Shown: positions 24,511-32,542, counted from the stretch's first letter. The stretch is 58,881 bases of DNA from Rikenellaceae bacterium (GCA_015060045.1 SUZH01000011.1:1-58881); one strand, 5' to 3'. A program made the numbers and translations. Notes: a model not told the origin generated them from the sequence alone.

Positions 24511-25653
24511 ATGTATCAGCACATCATACGTCCATTGCTTTTCTCGCTCTCGTGCGAGCAATCCCACCGCTTGGCCATCTGGCTCTTGCGGTTGGTCGGT
24601 TTTGTGCCGGGCGGACGGTGGTTGATTCATAAATGTTGCGCCGTGGATGATCCCTCGCTCGAGCGCGAAGTCTTTGGTGTTAAGTTCCGTAATCCGATCG
24701 GTATGGCGGCCGGTTTTGACCGCAACGGTGAGGTTTATGGCGAGTTGTCGGCCATGGGTTTTGGCTTTGTGGAGATCGGATCGATTACGCCCCGCCCCCA
24801 GTCGGGCAATCCGACGCCCCGCATCTTCAGCCTGCAACGCGATCGGGCCGTGATCAACCGTGTCGGCCACCCCAATCGTGGACTGGATACTGCCCTGCGT
24901 CATCTGCGCCATGGTCATCCGGGTGTGGTGGTAGGGTGCAACATCGCCTGCAACGCATCGACACCACCCGAAAGTGCCCCGAACGATTACCTGCGTTCGT
25001 TCCGCAACCTCTATCAATATGCCGATTACTTTACAATCGAGTTGAGTGGCGATGACGTGCAGGAGGAGTCGGTGGTTCGTTCCGAGGAGTACATCCGCCG
25101 CGTGTTGGAGCCGTTGTTCGACTTCCGCCGTGGCCAAAATCAATATCGTCCCATCCTGGTCAAAATCTCGCCCGATTTGACCGATGAGGAGATTGATCGC
25201 GTGAGCGATATCCTGGTTGCTACGCCGCTGGATGGCGTGGTCGCTACGAATGGAACCCATTCGCGCGAGGGGTTGATTGCCTCTCCCTCGTCGCTCAAAC
25301 GCATCGGTGCAGGCCGCTTGAGCGGAAGCCCCGTGACGGCCCGTTCGATCGAGATCGTGCGCCGCATCCATGAGCGGTCGGGCGGAAATTATCCGATCAT
25401 CGGTTCGGGTGGTATGATGACTCCCGACGATGTGGAGGCAATGTTGGCTGCCGGAGCGGATCTGGTGCAGCTGCACACGGGGTATCTCTATGAGGGCCCG
25501 CGCCTGCTGAAGGAGATCTGCCGACGTCTGATCCCGAAACCTACAGAGGTGCAACCGACCGCGTCGGAAACGGAGCCGATGACGGAATCGGTGGCAGAGC
25601 CGGCTGTTATGCCGCAGGAGCATGCTGAAAACAACGAGGAGCGTGTCGATTGA
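24511..25653 (+). CDS. pyrD: Class 2 dihydroorotate dehydrogenase homologue with altered active site
   Basis: The 380-residue product matches quinone-linked PyrD over its length: N-terminal helices, NPIGMAAGFDRNGE (61-74), EIGSITPRPQ, FRNLYQYADY, and the C-terminal PIIGSGGMMTPDDVEAMLAAGA. Against E. coli PyrD several functional residues differ: Lys 66 is Arg 71, the FNN after INRMG is HPN, and the catalytic loop NISSPN is ELSGDD (177-182), so the base Ser is Gly and both flanking Asn are lost. An acidic 35-residue tail follows the barrel. It may use another substrate or be inactive. The frame open to 24481 lies before the promoter and is not used. Confidence 0.8.
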   Translation: MYQHIIRPLLFSLSCEQSHRLAIWLLRLVGFVPGGRWLIHKCCAVDDPSLEREVFGVKFRNPIGMAAGFDRNGEVYGELSAMGFGFVEIGSITPRPQSGNPTPRIFSLQRDRAVINRVGHPNRGLDTALRHLRHGHPGVVVGCNIACNASTPPESAPNDYLRSFRNLYQYADYFTIELSGDDVQEESVVRSEEYIRRVLEPLFDFRRGQNQYRPILVKISPDLTDEEIDRVSDILVATPLDGVVATNGTHSREGLIASPSSLKRIGAGRLSGSPVTARSIEIVRRIHERSGGNYPIIGSGGMMTPDDVEAMLAAGADLVQLHTGYLYEGPRLLKEICRRLIPKPTEVQPTASETEPMTESVAEPAVMPQEHAENNEERVD

Positions 25654-25682
25654 CACGCCCTTTCTTATTATAATAGGTATCT

Positions 25683-26924
25683 ATGCAAGCAACTATCATT
25701 ACGATTGGCGATGAGATCTTGATTGGACAAATTGTCGATACGAACTCGGTCTCGATTGCGCGTCGGCTCAATGCGGCCGGCATCGTTGTCCACGAAAAGT
25801 GCTCGATTGGCGATGATCGTGAGGAGATTATGGCCGCAATCCGTCGGGCGGAGGCCTCGTCGCAGGTGATTATCTTGACGGGTGGTCTGGGCCCCACGAA
25901 GGACGATATTACGAAAAAAACGCTGGCCGAGTTGTTCCATTGCGGCATGCGGTTCGACGAAGGGGTTGCCCGCCATGTGGAGCAGATGCTCGCCGAGCGC
26001 GGCATCGCCTTCAATGCCCTGAACCGTTCTCAGGCCGAGGTGCCGACCGCCTGCACCGTGCTGCACAACGCCCACGGGACAGCTCCGGGTATGTGGTTCG
26101 AGGATGCGGGGCGCGTGATTGTCTCCTTGCCCGGAGTGCCGTTCGAGATGGAGCACCTGATGGAGGATGAGGTGATGCCTCGCCTCAAGGAGCACTTTGC
26201 CCTGCACCAGATAGTCCACCGCACGCTTATCACGGCCGGCCTGGCCGAGTCGCTCCTGGCCGAGCGTATCGAACCGTGGGAGGAGGCACTGCCGTCGTAT
26301 TTGAAGTTGGCCTACCTGCCAGCTCCGGGTATCGTGCGCCTGCGCCTTTCGGCCTATGAGGTGGAGGGTGAACAGGTGCGCGAGGAGATCGACCGCCGAT
26401 TTGCCGAGTTGCGCGAGCTGATTCCCGACTATGTGGTTGGTTTTGAGACGGCTACCGTGGAGGAACAGGTGCATGAACTCCTAATCGAGCGGGGTGCTAC
26501 GTTGGCCTTGGCCGAGAGTTGCACGGGCGGCAAGATCGCCTCGAAATTTACCGCCATGGCGGGTGCGTCGGCCTACCTGCTGGCGGGCGTGGTGGCCTAT
26601 GCCAACGAGGCCAAAACGAATATCCTGGGAGTCGATGCGGAGCTGATTCGTCGCCACGGCGCAGTGAGCGAGGAGGTAGCTCGCGCCATGGCCGAGGGGG
26701 CTCGTCGTGTTGCGGGTGCCGATTATGCGCTTGCGACCACCGGAATCGCCGGCCCGACGGGCGGAACGGCCGAAAAACCGGTTGGTACGGTCTGGTTTGC
26801 CCTCGCTACGCCCACCGAAACGATCGCCTTGAAACATGCCTGCGGTACGGATCGTGGTCAGGTGATCGACCGCGCTACGGCCTACGCAATTCGCCTTTTG
26901 CGTGATAAATTGCAGGGTAGATAG
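25683..26924 (+). CDS. cinA: CinA family nicotinamide-nucleotide amidase
   Basis: The 413-residue product has both CinA domains: an N-terminal MoaB/MogA-like domain (IGDEILIGQIVDTNS, TGGLGPTKDD, GTAPGMWFE, LPGVPFEM) and a C-terminal amidase domain (LAESCTGGKIASKFTAM, with the Ser, and TGIAGPTGGTAEKPVGTVW). It hydrolyses nicotinamide mononucleotide and, in some species, ADP-ribose in pyridine-nucleotide recycling. It lies 29 bp behind pyrD. Confidence 0.94.
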   Translation: MQATIITIGDEILIGQIVDTNSVSIARRLNAAGIVVHEKCSIGDDREEIMAAIRRAEASSQVIILTGGLGPTKDDITKKTLAELFHCGMRFDEGVARHVEQMLAERGIAFNALNRSQAEVPTACTVLHNAHGTAPGMWFEDAGRVIVSLPGVPFEMEHLMEDEVMPRLKEHFALHQIVHRTLITAGLAESLLAERIEPWEEALPSYLKLAYLPAPGIVRLRLSAYEVEGEQVREEIDRRFAELRELIPDYVVGFETATVEEQVHELLIERGATLALAESCTGGKIASKFTAMAGASAYLLAGVVAYANEAKTNILGVDAELIRRHGAVSEEVARAMAEGARRVAGADYALATTGIAGPTGGTAEKPVGTVWFALATPTETIALKHACGTDRGQVIDRATAYAIRLLRDKLQGR

Positions 26925-26987
26925 TCGATTTTTGGGGAGAAATGCAAATAATTTTGGGTTTTGAATGTTGTATTCTGAATTTTTGCG

Positions 26988-26995
26988 TATATTTG
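26988..26995 (+). promoter_or_regulatory. rpmB operon promoter -7 box
   Basis: TATATTTG with a TTG 17 nt upstream, 44 nt before rpmB. Confidence 0.55.
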
Positions 26996-27039
26996 CACTC
27001 CCTTTTGGGGAACTATAACTAAACAAATTAAACGGAACT

Positions 27040-27273
27040 ATGAAGGTTTGCGAAATCACTGGTAAGGTGGCGATGACCGGCAACAACGTGTCGCACTCGC
27101 ACCACAAGACCAAGCGCACGTTCAGTCCCAATCTGAAAACCAAGCGCTTCTGGTCGGAAGAAGAGGGCCGCTGGGTTACCTTGAAGGTAACGGCTGCCGG
27201 TATGAAAACTATTAACAAGAAGGGTCTTGCCGTAGCTCTGCGTGAGGCAGCTGCTCCGAAGAAGATCTACTAA
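27040..27273 (+). CDS. rpmB: 50S ribosomal protein L28
   Basis: The 77-residue basic protein matches L28 (CEITGKVAMTGNNVSHSHHKTKRTF). It is the first gene of a three-gene unit with L33 and a DUF4295 protein. Confidence 0.96.
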   Translation: MKVCEITGKVAMTGNNVSHSHHKTKRTFSPNLKTKRFWSEEEGRWVTLKVTAAGMKTINKKGLAVALREAAAPKKIY

Positions 27274-27290
27274 AAAAACGCTTTTAAGAA

Positions 27291-27473
27291 ATGGCAAAGA
27301 AAGGTAACAGAGTGCAGGTCATCCTTGAGTGCACCGAGCAGCGTGAGAGCGGCGTTCCCGGTATGTCGCGTTACATCACCACCAAGAACAAGAAGAACAC
27401 GCCGGAGCGTCTGGAGCGTAAGAAGTACAATCCGTATCTGAAGCGCGTAACGGTTCATCGTGAAATTAAATAG
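27291..27473 (+). CDS. rpmG: 50S ribosomal protein L33
   Basis: The 60-residue protein matches L33 ([33 protein letters not shown]). It has only one Cys, so it is the form without the zinc CxxC pairs. It sits 17 bp behind rpmB. Confidence 0.96.
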   Translation: MAKKGNRVQVILECTEQRESGVPGMSRYITTKNKKNTPERLERKKYNPYLKRVTVHREIK

Positions 27474-27485
27474 TAGCTTAAGACT

Positions 27486-27644
27486 ATGGCAAAGAAAGTA
27501 GTTGCAACACTGAAGACCGGTGCAGGTAAGCAGTTTACCAAGTGCATCAAGATGGTCAAGTCGGACAAGACCGGTGCCTACATGTTCAAGGAGGCTATCG
27601 TTCCCAACGCCGAGATCAAGGAGTTCTTCGAGGAGAAGAAGTAG
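27486..27644 (+). CDS. DUF4295 small protein
   Basis: A 52-residue Lys-rich protein (MAKKVVATLKTGAGKQFTK at the start, EFFEEKK at the end) encoded 12 bp behind rpmG. This short family regularly follows rpmG in Bacteroidetes. Size, charge and position suggest a ribosome-associated protein, but that is an inference. A strong terminator follows. Confidence 0.88.
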   Translation: MAKKVVATLKTGAGKQFTKCIKMVKSDKTGAYMFKEAIVPNAEIKEFFEEKK

Positions 27645-27664
27645 TATTTTAAGAGGTAACTCTT

Positions 27665-27703
27665 AAATACAAAGGGCATCCAAACTGGATGCCCTTTGTA
27701 TTT
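27665..27703. terminator. Terminator of the rpmB-rpmG-DUF4295 operon
   Basis: An 18-bp perfect stem (AAATACAAAGGGCATCCA at 27665-27682 and its complement to 27703) with a 3-nt loop; A- and T-rich ends make it work in both directions. Confidence 0.9.
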
Positions 27704-27706
27704 ATC

Positions 27707-27824
27707 GGGGTGTAGAGAAAGGCTCTTTTGGCGTTACCCTTGCGGTGAAATTGCTCACATACGTCAAGTATGCTGCGCATTTCACCACTGCGGGTGCCTA
27801 AAAATAGCTCTTTCTCTACGCCCC
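27707..27824. repeat. Dispersed ~118-bp palindrome, copy 1
   Basis: The outer arms GGGGTGTAGAGAAAG and CTTTCTCTACGCCCC frame a middle pair (GGCGTTACC with GGTGCC) and an inner hairpin GGTGAAAT / ATTTCACC with CATACGTCAAGTATG at the tip. The core text CTCACATACG-AGTATGCTGCG and GCCTAAAAATAG recurs in copy 2 at 34225-34346. No ORF. Confidence 0.8.
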
Positions 27825-27975
27825 TCCAGGGGCGCTGCGCATTTTGTTTCTGTGAGGGCCTAAAATCATCTCGATCCAAACAGCAGAAATGACGCTGTGC
27901 ATTTCACTACTGCGGGTGCCTAAAAATAGCTCTTTCTCTATACCCCGATGTCTCCGAGGTATCTAAAAATAGCTC
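27825..27975 (+). repeat. Partial copies of the palindrome's right half
   Basis: The right half (GCTGTGCATTTCAC..TGCGGGTGCCTAAAAATAGCTCTTTCTCTA in pieces) recurs at 27893-27940; weaker copies lie at 27834-27875 and 27955-27975 (ATCTAAAAATAGCTC). They fill the gap between the rpmB terminator and the next gene. Confidence 0.6.
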
Positions 27976-28013
27976 GCTCCAAATCCCTCGCGGAAAGGTG
28001 GGGTGTAAAAATG

Positions 28014-28051
28014 AAAGAGATCAAAGATCGTCCTCGATCCTTGATCTCTTT
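28014..28051 (-). terminator. Terminator of the DUF1566-like gene
   Basis: AAAGAGATCAAAGATCG and CGATCCTTGATCTCTTT pair with one mismatch around TCCT; the minus strand continues CATTTTTAC. Confidence 0.75.
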
Positions 28052-28078
28052 GTCCCTTTAATCTCCTTTAGCCCCCTT

Positions 28079-29023
28079 TTAGAACTTATGCACGGCGCGA
28101 ATCAGGAATTTCTGATATTTCGGGATCTCGTTGAAGACGTAGGGGGCCTCCAAACCCATGTGGGCCGACATGACGAACTTTTCGTCTAACTCCGTGGAGG
28201 AGAAGTAGAAACATTTGCCATCGATGCGCTCGCCCCCGTGCTCCTTCAGATTCTCGTTGAAGGTCAGGCGTACCTGGCGGTTGTTGTGCATGCGGTTGCC
28301 GCCGTTGTAATTGTTGCCCAACTGCAACACCTCGTCAATCGAGGGGAGATACCACCCCTCTCCCTTCTCACGACACCACTTAAAGGCGGGGAAATGGTCC
28401 CACGAGAGGTTATTCTCGGCGATGTAGCGTGCTACGGCCTCCATATTCTTGGCACCATCGTACTGATCCGTGGTACCCACTTTGCGAAGATCCTCCTTGC
28501 GGAAGGTGCTCCAGTCGATCATCACCTCGTCGAGCGAAATCAGCAGACCGTGTGTACCCTCCTCGTTGACTGCGCAGACGACGCCCTTCAGCCCGTTGTA
28601 GTCGTAATATTGCCCCACTTCGAAGCGCATCACCTGCATTTGCGGGGTAGGTTGAGGCGACGCTGCAGGTTGTGCTACGACTGCAGGTGCAGGCGCAGGC
28701 GCGGGTGCCGGAGCGGGTTGCGGTTGGGGAGCGGGTTGCGGCGCGGCAGCTACCGTAGGCGTAACCTCGGGAGCGGGAGTCTGTTTCGTACGGTTGTAAT
28801 TCTCGATGAAGCCGTCCGAGTAGCGGATGTAGCAGATTTGCGCCACGGGCAGGACATAAGTCGGGCCTTCGGGACGGGCAAAACGCTTGTAGCGTACATT
28901 GTCGGTCGAGATTTCGGAGACAACGGCCTCGATGCGGGTGCTGTCGATCTTGACGATCAGATCTTGTGCGTGTGTTGCTGCCGCGATAAAGAGGGCAGCC
29001 AATAGCAAAATACTCTTTTTCAT
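28079..29023 (-). CDS. Exported protein with Pro/Ala linker and DUF1566-like C-terminus
   Basis: The 314-residue product has a signal peptide (1-19, ending THAQ), a small beta domain (21-77) ending YIRYSDGFIENY, a Pro/Ala/Gln-rich linker (about 83-128) and a C-terminal domain (130-314). The latter has WCREKGEGWYLPSIDEV, CFYFSSTELDE and FLIRAVHKF, the pattern of DUF1566/Lcl domains, which are formylglycine-enzyme/lectin-like folds. It is probably periplasmic or surface-bound; the function is unknown. Similar proteins are frequent in Bacteroidales. Confidence 0.75.
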   Translation of the reverse strand: MKKSILLLAALFIAAATHAQDLIVKIDSTRIEAVVSEISTDNVRYKRFARPEGPTYVLPVAQICYIRYSDGFIENYNRTKQTPAPEVTPTVAAAPQPAPQPQPAPAPAPAPAPAVVAQPAASPQPTPQMQVMRFEVGQYYDYNGLKGVVCAVNEEGTHGLLISLDEVMIDWSTFRKEDLRKVGTTDQYDGAKNMEAVARYIAENNLSWDHFPAFKWCREKGEGWYLPSIDEVLQLGNNYNGGNRMHNNRQVRLTFNENLKEHGGERIDGKCFYFSSTELDEKFVMSAHMGLEAPYVFNEIPKYQKFLIRAVHKF

Positions 29024-29080
29024 CCCTTTGTTTTTTCAGTTGGGTAGGTAAAGATAACGCTTTTTTTCAAACATTCTTAC

Positions 29081-29088
29081 TATCTTTG
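29081..29088 (+). promoter_or_regulatory. ftsY promoter -7 box
   Basis: TATCTTTG, 29 nt before the ftsY start; only T-rich DNA at -33. Confidence 0.5.
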
Positions 29089-29117
29089 TACCATCTAACT
29101 TTAAAAAGAGAAATTTT

Positions 29118-30143
29118 ATGGGATTTTTCGATATCTTTAAGAAAAAACAGCAGCCCGCCGAGCCGCAGAATGAGGCCCAGGTGCAGCAGGAGGAGGCGCA
29201 CAAGGAGCAGCAACAGCAGGAGCTGAATGCCGGACTGGAGCGCACGAAGACGGGTCTTTTCTCCAAGTTGGCGCGTGCCGTGGCAGGTCGTTCGACGATC
29301 GATGCCGATGTGCTGGACGACCTGGAGGAGGTGCTCATCACGTCGGATGTAGGCGTGGAGACAACGGTGAAGATCATCGAGCGCATCGAGCAGCGTGTAG
29401 CGCGCGACAAGTATATGGGTACGTCGGAGTTGCAACAGATTCTGCGTGAGGAGATCGTTTCGCTCATGGACGAGGCTCACTCGACGGAGGGTAACTTCGG
29501 CCTCGATGCCAAGGAGGGCGAACCTTACGTGGTAATGGTCGTGGGTGTAAATGGTGCCGGTAAGACGACCACGATCGGCAAGCTGGCTGCCCAGCTCAAG
29601 AAGGCGGGCAAAAAGGTATGGATCGGTGCTGCCGATACGTTCCGCGCGGCGGCGATCGACCAGTTACAGGTATGGGCTGACCGTGCCGGCGCGACGATGA
29701 TTCGCCAGGAGATGGGTTCGGATCCCGCCTCGGTGGCCTTCGATACGCTGCAGTCGGCCAAGGCCAATGGGGCCGATGTGGTGCTGATCGACACGGCGGG
29801 TCGTCTGCACAACAAGATCGGTCTGATGAACGAGCTGACGAAGATCCGCAACGTGATGTCGAAGGTAATTCCCGATGCGCCGCATGAGGTGATGCTCGTG
29901 CTGGATGGTTCGACGGGTCAGAATGCCTTTGAGCAGGCCAAGCAGTTTACGCAGGCGACGCAGGTGACCTCGCTCGCCATCACGAAACTCGATGGTACGG
30001 CCAAGGGTGGCGTGGTGATCGGCATCAGCGACCGCTTCCACATTCCGGTGCGTTATATCGGTATTGGCGAGGGGGTAGATCAACTCCGCATCTTCGATCG
30101 TCGCGAATTTATCAATGCCCTCTTCGGCGATGCAAAAAATTAA
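29118..30143 (+). CDS. ftsY: Signal recognition particle receptor FtsY
   Basis: The 341-residue product has a short charged Gln/Glu-rich N-terminus (residues 8-40), the four-helix N domain, and the SRP GTPase NG domain with GVNGAGKTTTIGKLA (P loop), DTFRAAAIDQL, DTAGRLHNKIGLM and TKLDGTAKGG. It docks ribosome-SRP complexes at the inner membrane. The A domain is much shorter than in E. coli, as usual in this phylum. Its end overlaps rimO by 14 nt. Confidence 0.97.
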   Translation: MGFFDIFKKKQQPAEPQNEAQVQQEEAHKEQQQQELNAGLERTKTGLFSKLARAVAGRSTIDADVLDDLEEVLITSDVGVETTVKIIERIEQRVARDKYMGTSELQQILREEIVSLMDEAHSTEGNFGLDAKEGEPYVVMVVGVNGAGKTTTIGKLAAQLKKAGKKVWIGAADTFRAAAIDQLQVWADRAGATMIRQEMGSDPASVAFDTLQSAKANGADVVLIDTAGRLHNKIGLMNELTKIRNVMSKVIPDAPHEVMLVLDGSTGQNAFEQAKQFTQATQVTSLAITKLDGTAKGGVVIGISDRFHIPVRYIGIGEGVDQLRIFDRREFINALFGDAKN

Positions 30144-31425
30144 TGTCATCACGCTCGGATGCTCGAAGAATACGGTCGATTCGGAGCATCTGATGGCGCG
30201 CCTCGCCGCGGCCGGCTATGAGGTACGCTTCGATAGCGACCGTACGGATGCCAAAACGGTGGTAATCAACACCTGCGGCTTTATCGGCGATGCCAAGCAG
30301 GAGTCGATTGAGATGATCCTCAGGGCCGTGGAGGCCAAAAATGCGGGTAAGATCGACCGCCTCTTTGTGATAGGCTGCCTCTCGGAGCGCTATGCCGATG
30401 CGTTGCGCGAGGAGATCCCCGAGGTGGATGACTATTTCGGTGCCCGCACGTGGGAGGGGATTATTGCAGCGCTGGAGGCCGATCCGAGCGAGGAGTTAAA
30501 GACCGAGCGTCACCTCACAACCCCGAAACACTACGCCTACCTCAAGATCTCAGAGGGGTGTAATTGGATGTGTGGCTATTGCGCCATCCCGCTTATTCGT
30601 GGCCGCCATATCTCGGTGCCGATGGAGGAGCTGGAGGAGGAGGCCCGCAAGTTGGCCGCGAAGGGTGTTAAGGAACTGATCATCATCGCGCAAGATTCAA
30701 CCTATTACGGCATCGACCTCTACGGCAAACGCATGCTGGCTGAATTGCTGCGCCGCCTCTGCAAGATAGATGGCATTGCGTGGATTCGTCTCCACTATGC
30801 TTACCCGGCAGCCTTCCCCGAGGAGGTGATCGAGGTGATGGCCAGCGAGGAGAAGATCTGCAAATACCTCGATATTCCGTTCCAGCATATCTCCGATAAC
30901 CAGCTCAGCGCGATGCTGCGCCGCCACACGAAGGCCGAGGCGGTGGAGTTGATCTGCAAATTGCGTGCTCGTATCCCCGATTTGGCGCTGCGTACGACGA
31001 TGCTTGTCGGTTACCCGGGCGAGACGGAGGCCGACTTTGAGGAGCTGTGCGACTTCGTGCGCGAGGTGCGATTCGAGCGCCTCGGCGTCTTCCCCTATTC
31101 GGAGGAGGAGGGTACGCACTCGGCCGAGAAACTGCAGGATGATGTTCCCGAGGAGGTGAAGCAGGCACGTGTCGATCGCCTGATGGCTATCCAGCAGCGC
31201 GTGTCGGCCGAGCTGAACCGCGAGCGCGTAGGGCGCACGATGCGCGTTGTGGTCGATGGCCGTCAGGGAGACTTCTATGTGGCTCGCTCGGAGTACGATT
31301 CGCCCGAGGTGGACCAGGAGATTCTGATTCCGGCCGATGGAAAGCGCCTCTTCAAGGGTCGTTTTTACGAGGTAAAGATCACGGATGCAGCCGATTACGA
31401 CCTTTATGCTGAGGTGATTCGGTAG
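30130..31425 (+). CDS. rimO: Ribosomal protein S12 methylthiotransferase RimO
   Basis: The 431-residue product has the three MTTase domains: an N-terminal UPF0004 domain with cluster Cys in TLGCSKNTVDSE, NTCGFIGDAKQES and GCLSERY; a radical SAM core with CNWMCGYCAIP; and a C-terminal TRAM domain. It adds a methylthio group to Asp of S12. The start at 30130 overlaps the 3' end of ftsY by 14 nt; MQKINVITLGCSKN fits the family N-terminus, so translational coupling is likely. Confidence 0.96.
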   Translation: MQKINVITLGCSKNTVDSEHLMARLAAAGYEVRFDSDRTDAKTVVINTCGFIGDAKQESIEMILRAVEAKNAGKIDRLFVIGCLSERYADALREEIPEVDDYFGARTWEGIIAALEADPSEELKTERHLTTPKHYAYLKISEGCNWMCGYCAIPLIRGRHISVPMEELEEEARKLAAKGVKELIIIAQDSTYYGIDLYGKRMLAELLRRLCKIDGIAWIRLHYAYPAAFPEEVIEVMASEEKICKYLDIPFQHISDNQLSAMLRRHTKAEAVELICKLRARIPDLALRTTMLVGYPGETEADFEELCDFVREVRFERLGVFPYSEEEGTHSAEKLQDDVPEEVKQARVDRLMAIQQRVSAELNRERVGRTMRVVVDGRQGDFYVARSEYDSPEVDQEILIPADGKRLFKGRFYEVKITDAADYDLYAEVIR

Positions 31426-31473
31426 CTCGCCGAGCGAAAGTGGTTGATCCGCTGAGATGATCCGTAAAAATAA

Positions 31474-31505
31474 TTTGGATTTTTCTGGTTTTATTCCTAC
31501 CTTTG
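31474..31505 (+). promoter_or_regulatory. Promoter of the coiled-coil/zapA unit
   Basis: TTTG (31474-31477), a 20-nt spacer and TACCTTTG (31498-31505) make a full promoter, 30 nt before the coiled-coil gene. Confidence 0.8.
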
Positions 31506-31535
31506 AATTGGAAAAAAGGTATCAAAAAGAACCCT

Positions 31536-31865
31536 ATGGCCGATAAGCGAGTTATCACGACCCTCGAAAGCCGCGTAAAGCAGCTCTTGGACGATCACAA
31601 ACGATTGTCTGAGGTGGCACGTGAATTGACGGCCGAGGTGGCTAAACTCAAGGCAGAAAAGCGTGCGCTGGAGGAGGAGAACAAGAGCCTCCGCACCGAT
31701 CTGCAACGCAAGGAGTTGGCCGAGGGGCTGGCCGGCGACAGCCGCAACCGCGATAAAGCACGTGCACGCGTCAATCGCCTGATGCGGGAGGTGGACAAGT
31801 GTATCGCGCTCTTGGGTGGCATGGAAGATGAAGCTGCTCGAGCTACGATGAATGAAGCGAAATAA
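31536..31865 (+). CDS. Coiled-coil protein upstream of zapA
   Basis: The 109-residue product is almost wholly coiled coil (about 10-65, ESRVKQLLDDHKRLSEVARE, AEVAKLKAEKRALEEENKSL), followed by a short basic helix ending CIALLGGMEDEA. No enzyme motif. It shares a promoter with zapA 21 bp downstream. By size, coiled-coil form and position it may act in cell division like ZapB, but this is inference. Confidence 0.8.
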   Translation: MADKRVITTLESRVKQLLDDHKRLSEVARELTAEVAKLKAEKRALEEENKSLRTDLQRKELAEGLAGDSRNRDKARARVNRLMREVDKCIALLGGMEDEAARATMNEAK

Positions 31866-31886
31866 ACGAAACGAATCGACAACGAC

Positions 31887-32201
31887 ATGGATCAGGCAAA
31901 AAAACCGTTAACTATTACGCTCCGTATTGCCGGTAAGCCCTATCAGTTCACGATTGACCGTGAGCGCGAGGAGATCTACCGCCTGGGTGAAAGGGAGGTG
32001 AATGCCTGTTTCGCCAAATGTAAGCAGTCGCAAAAGAAGGGGTGGATCGATTTCGACTACCTTGTGGTGACGGCTTTGCAGTTTGCGATGGCCAATGTCT
32101 ATATGCGTCAAAGCCGCGAGGTGGGTAGCGAAGACCTAAAACGTCTGGATGCTCTCAGCGAGGAGTTGGGTGCCTATTTGGAGAGCCAACTCAAGGATTA
32201 A
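31887..32201 (+). CDS. zapA: Cell division protein ZapA
   Basis: The 104-residue product matches ZapA: TITLRIAGKPYQFTIDREREEIYRLGEREVN in its N-terminal beta part (given here in pieces: LRIAGKPYQFTID, YRLGEREVN) and a C-terminal dimer helix (DYLVVTALQFAMANVYM). It bundles FtsZ filaments at the division ring. It is followed by a 6S-like RNA. Confidence 0.88.
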   Translation: MDQAKKPLTITLRIAGKPYQFTIDREREEIYRLGEREVNACFAKCKQSQKKGWIDFDYLVVTALQFAMANVYMRQSREVGSEDLKRLDALSEELGAYLESQLKD

Positions 32202-32279
32202 TATCGTGGAGCCTCACCCGAGCAGGAAGGGGCGTCACGTAGCAAATAACTAAGATACGTTCTTTAACATAGAATAAAG

Positions 32280-32485
32280 AATCTACCCGCATAGATTCCT
32301 TAATAGCTTTGCGAAACTGAACACTTTTTACATTGGGGTCAACTCGCGGCTTTTTCAAAATCAGGCCTTAACCCTTCGGGGTGTCGCTGCGGCGGCCGTT
32401 GGAAGATTGCGATGTCGGAGCCCCCACTCATGACGTTTTTTGCAGATTCGTCAAACAAGACTAAGGAATCCTATGCGGTTTTTAT
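32280..32485 (+). ncRNA. ssrS: 6S RNA (ssrS)
   Basis: The 341-bp gap between zapA and rny has no ORF but a long closing stem: CCGCATAGATTCCTTAATAG (32287-32306) pairs with GACTAAGGAATCCTATGCGG at its 3' end, bulged at one base, followed by TTTTTATTTTTG. Within it are an unpaired centre and a GC-rich apical stem (GGCCTTAACCCTTCGGGGTG). This outer-stem/open-bubble/apical-stem form and the site behind zapA fit 6S RNA, which mimics an open promoter and holds RNA polymerase. Ends are estimated; no clear promoter box was found. Confidence 0.75.
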
Positions 32486-32542
32486 TTTTGGATACGACTT
32501 ATTCAACATATTTAACCACTTTTAAAACAGACACATTCAACC

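Noticed and set aside
27707..27975. CRISPR-like array
   Set aside because: The repeated pieces are unequal in length and spacing and fold as nested palindromes; there are no uniform repeats, spacers or cas genes.
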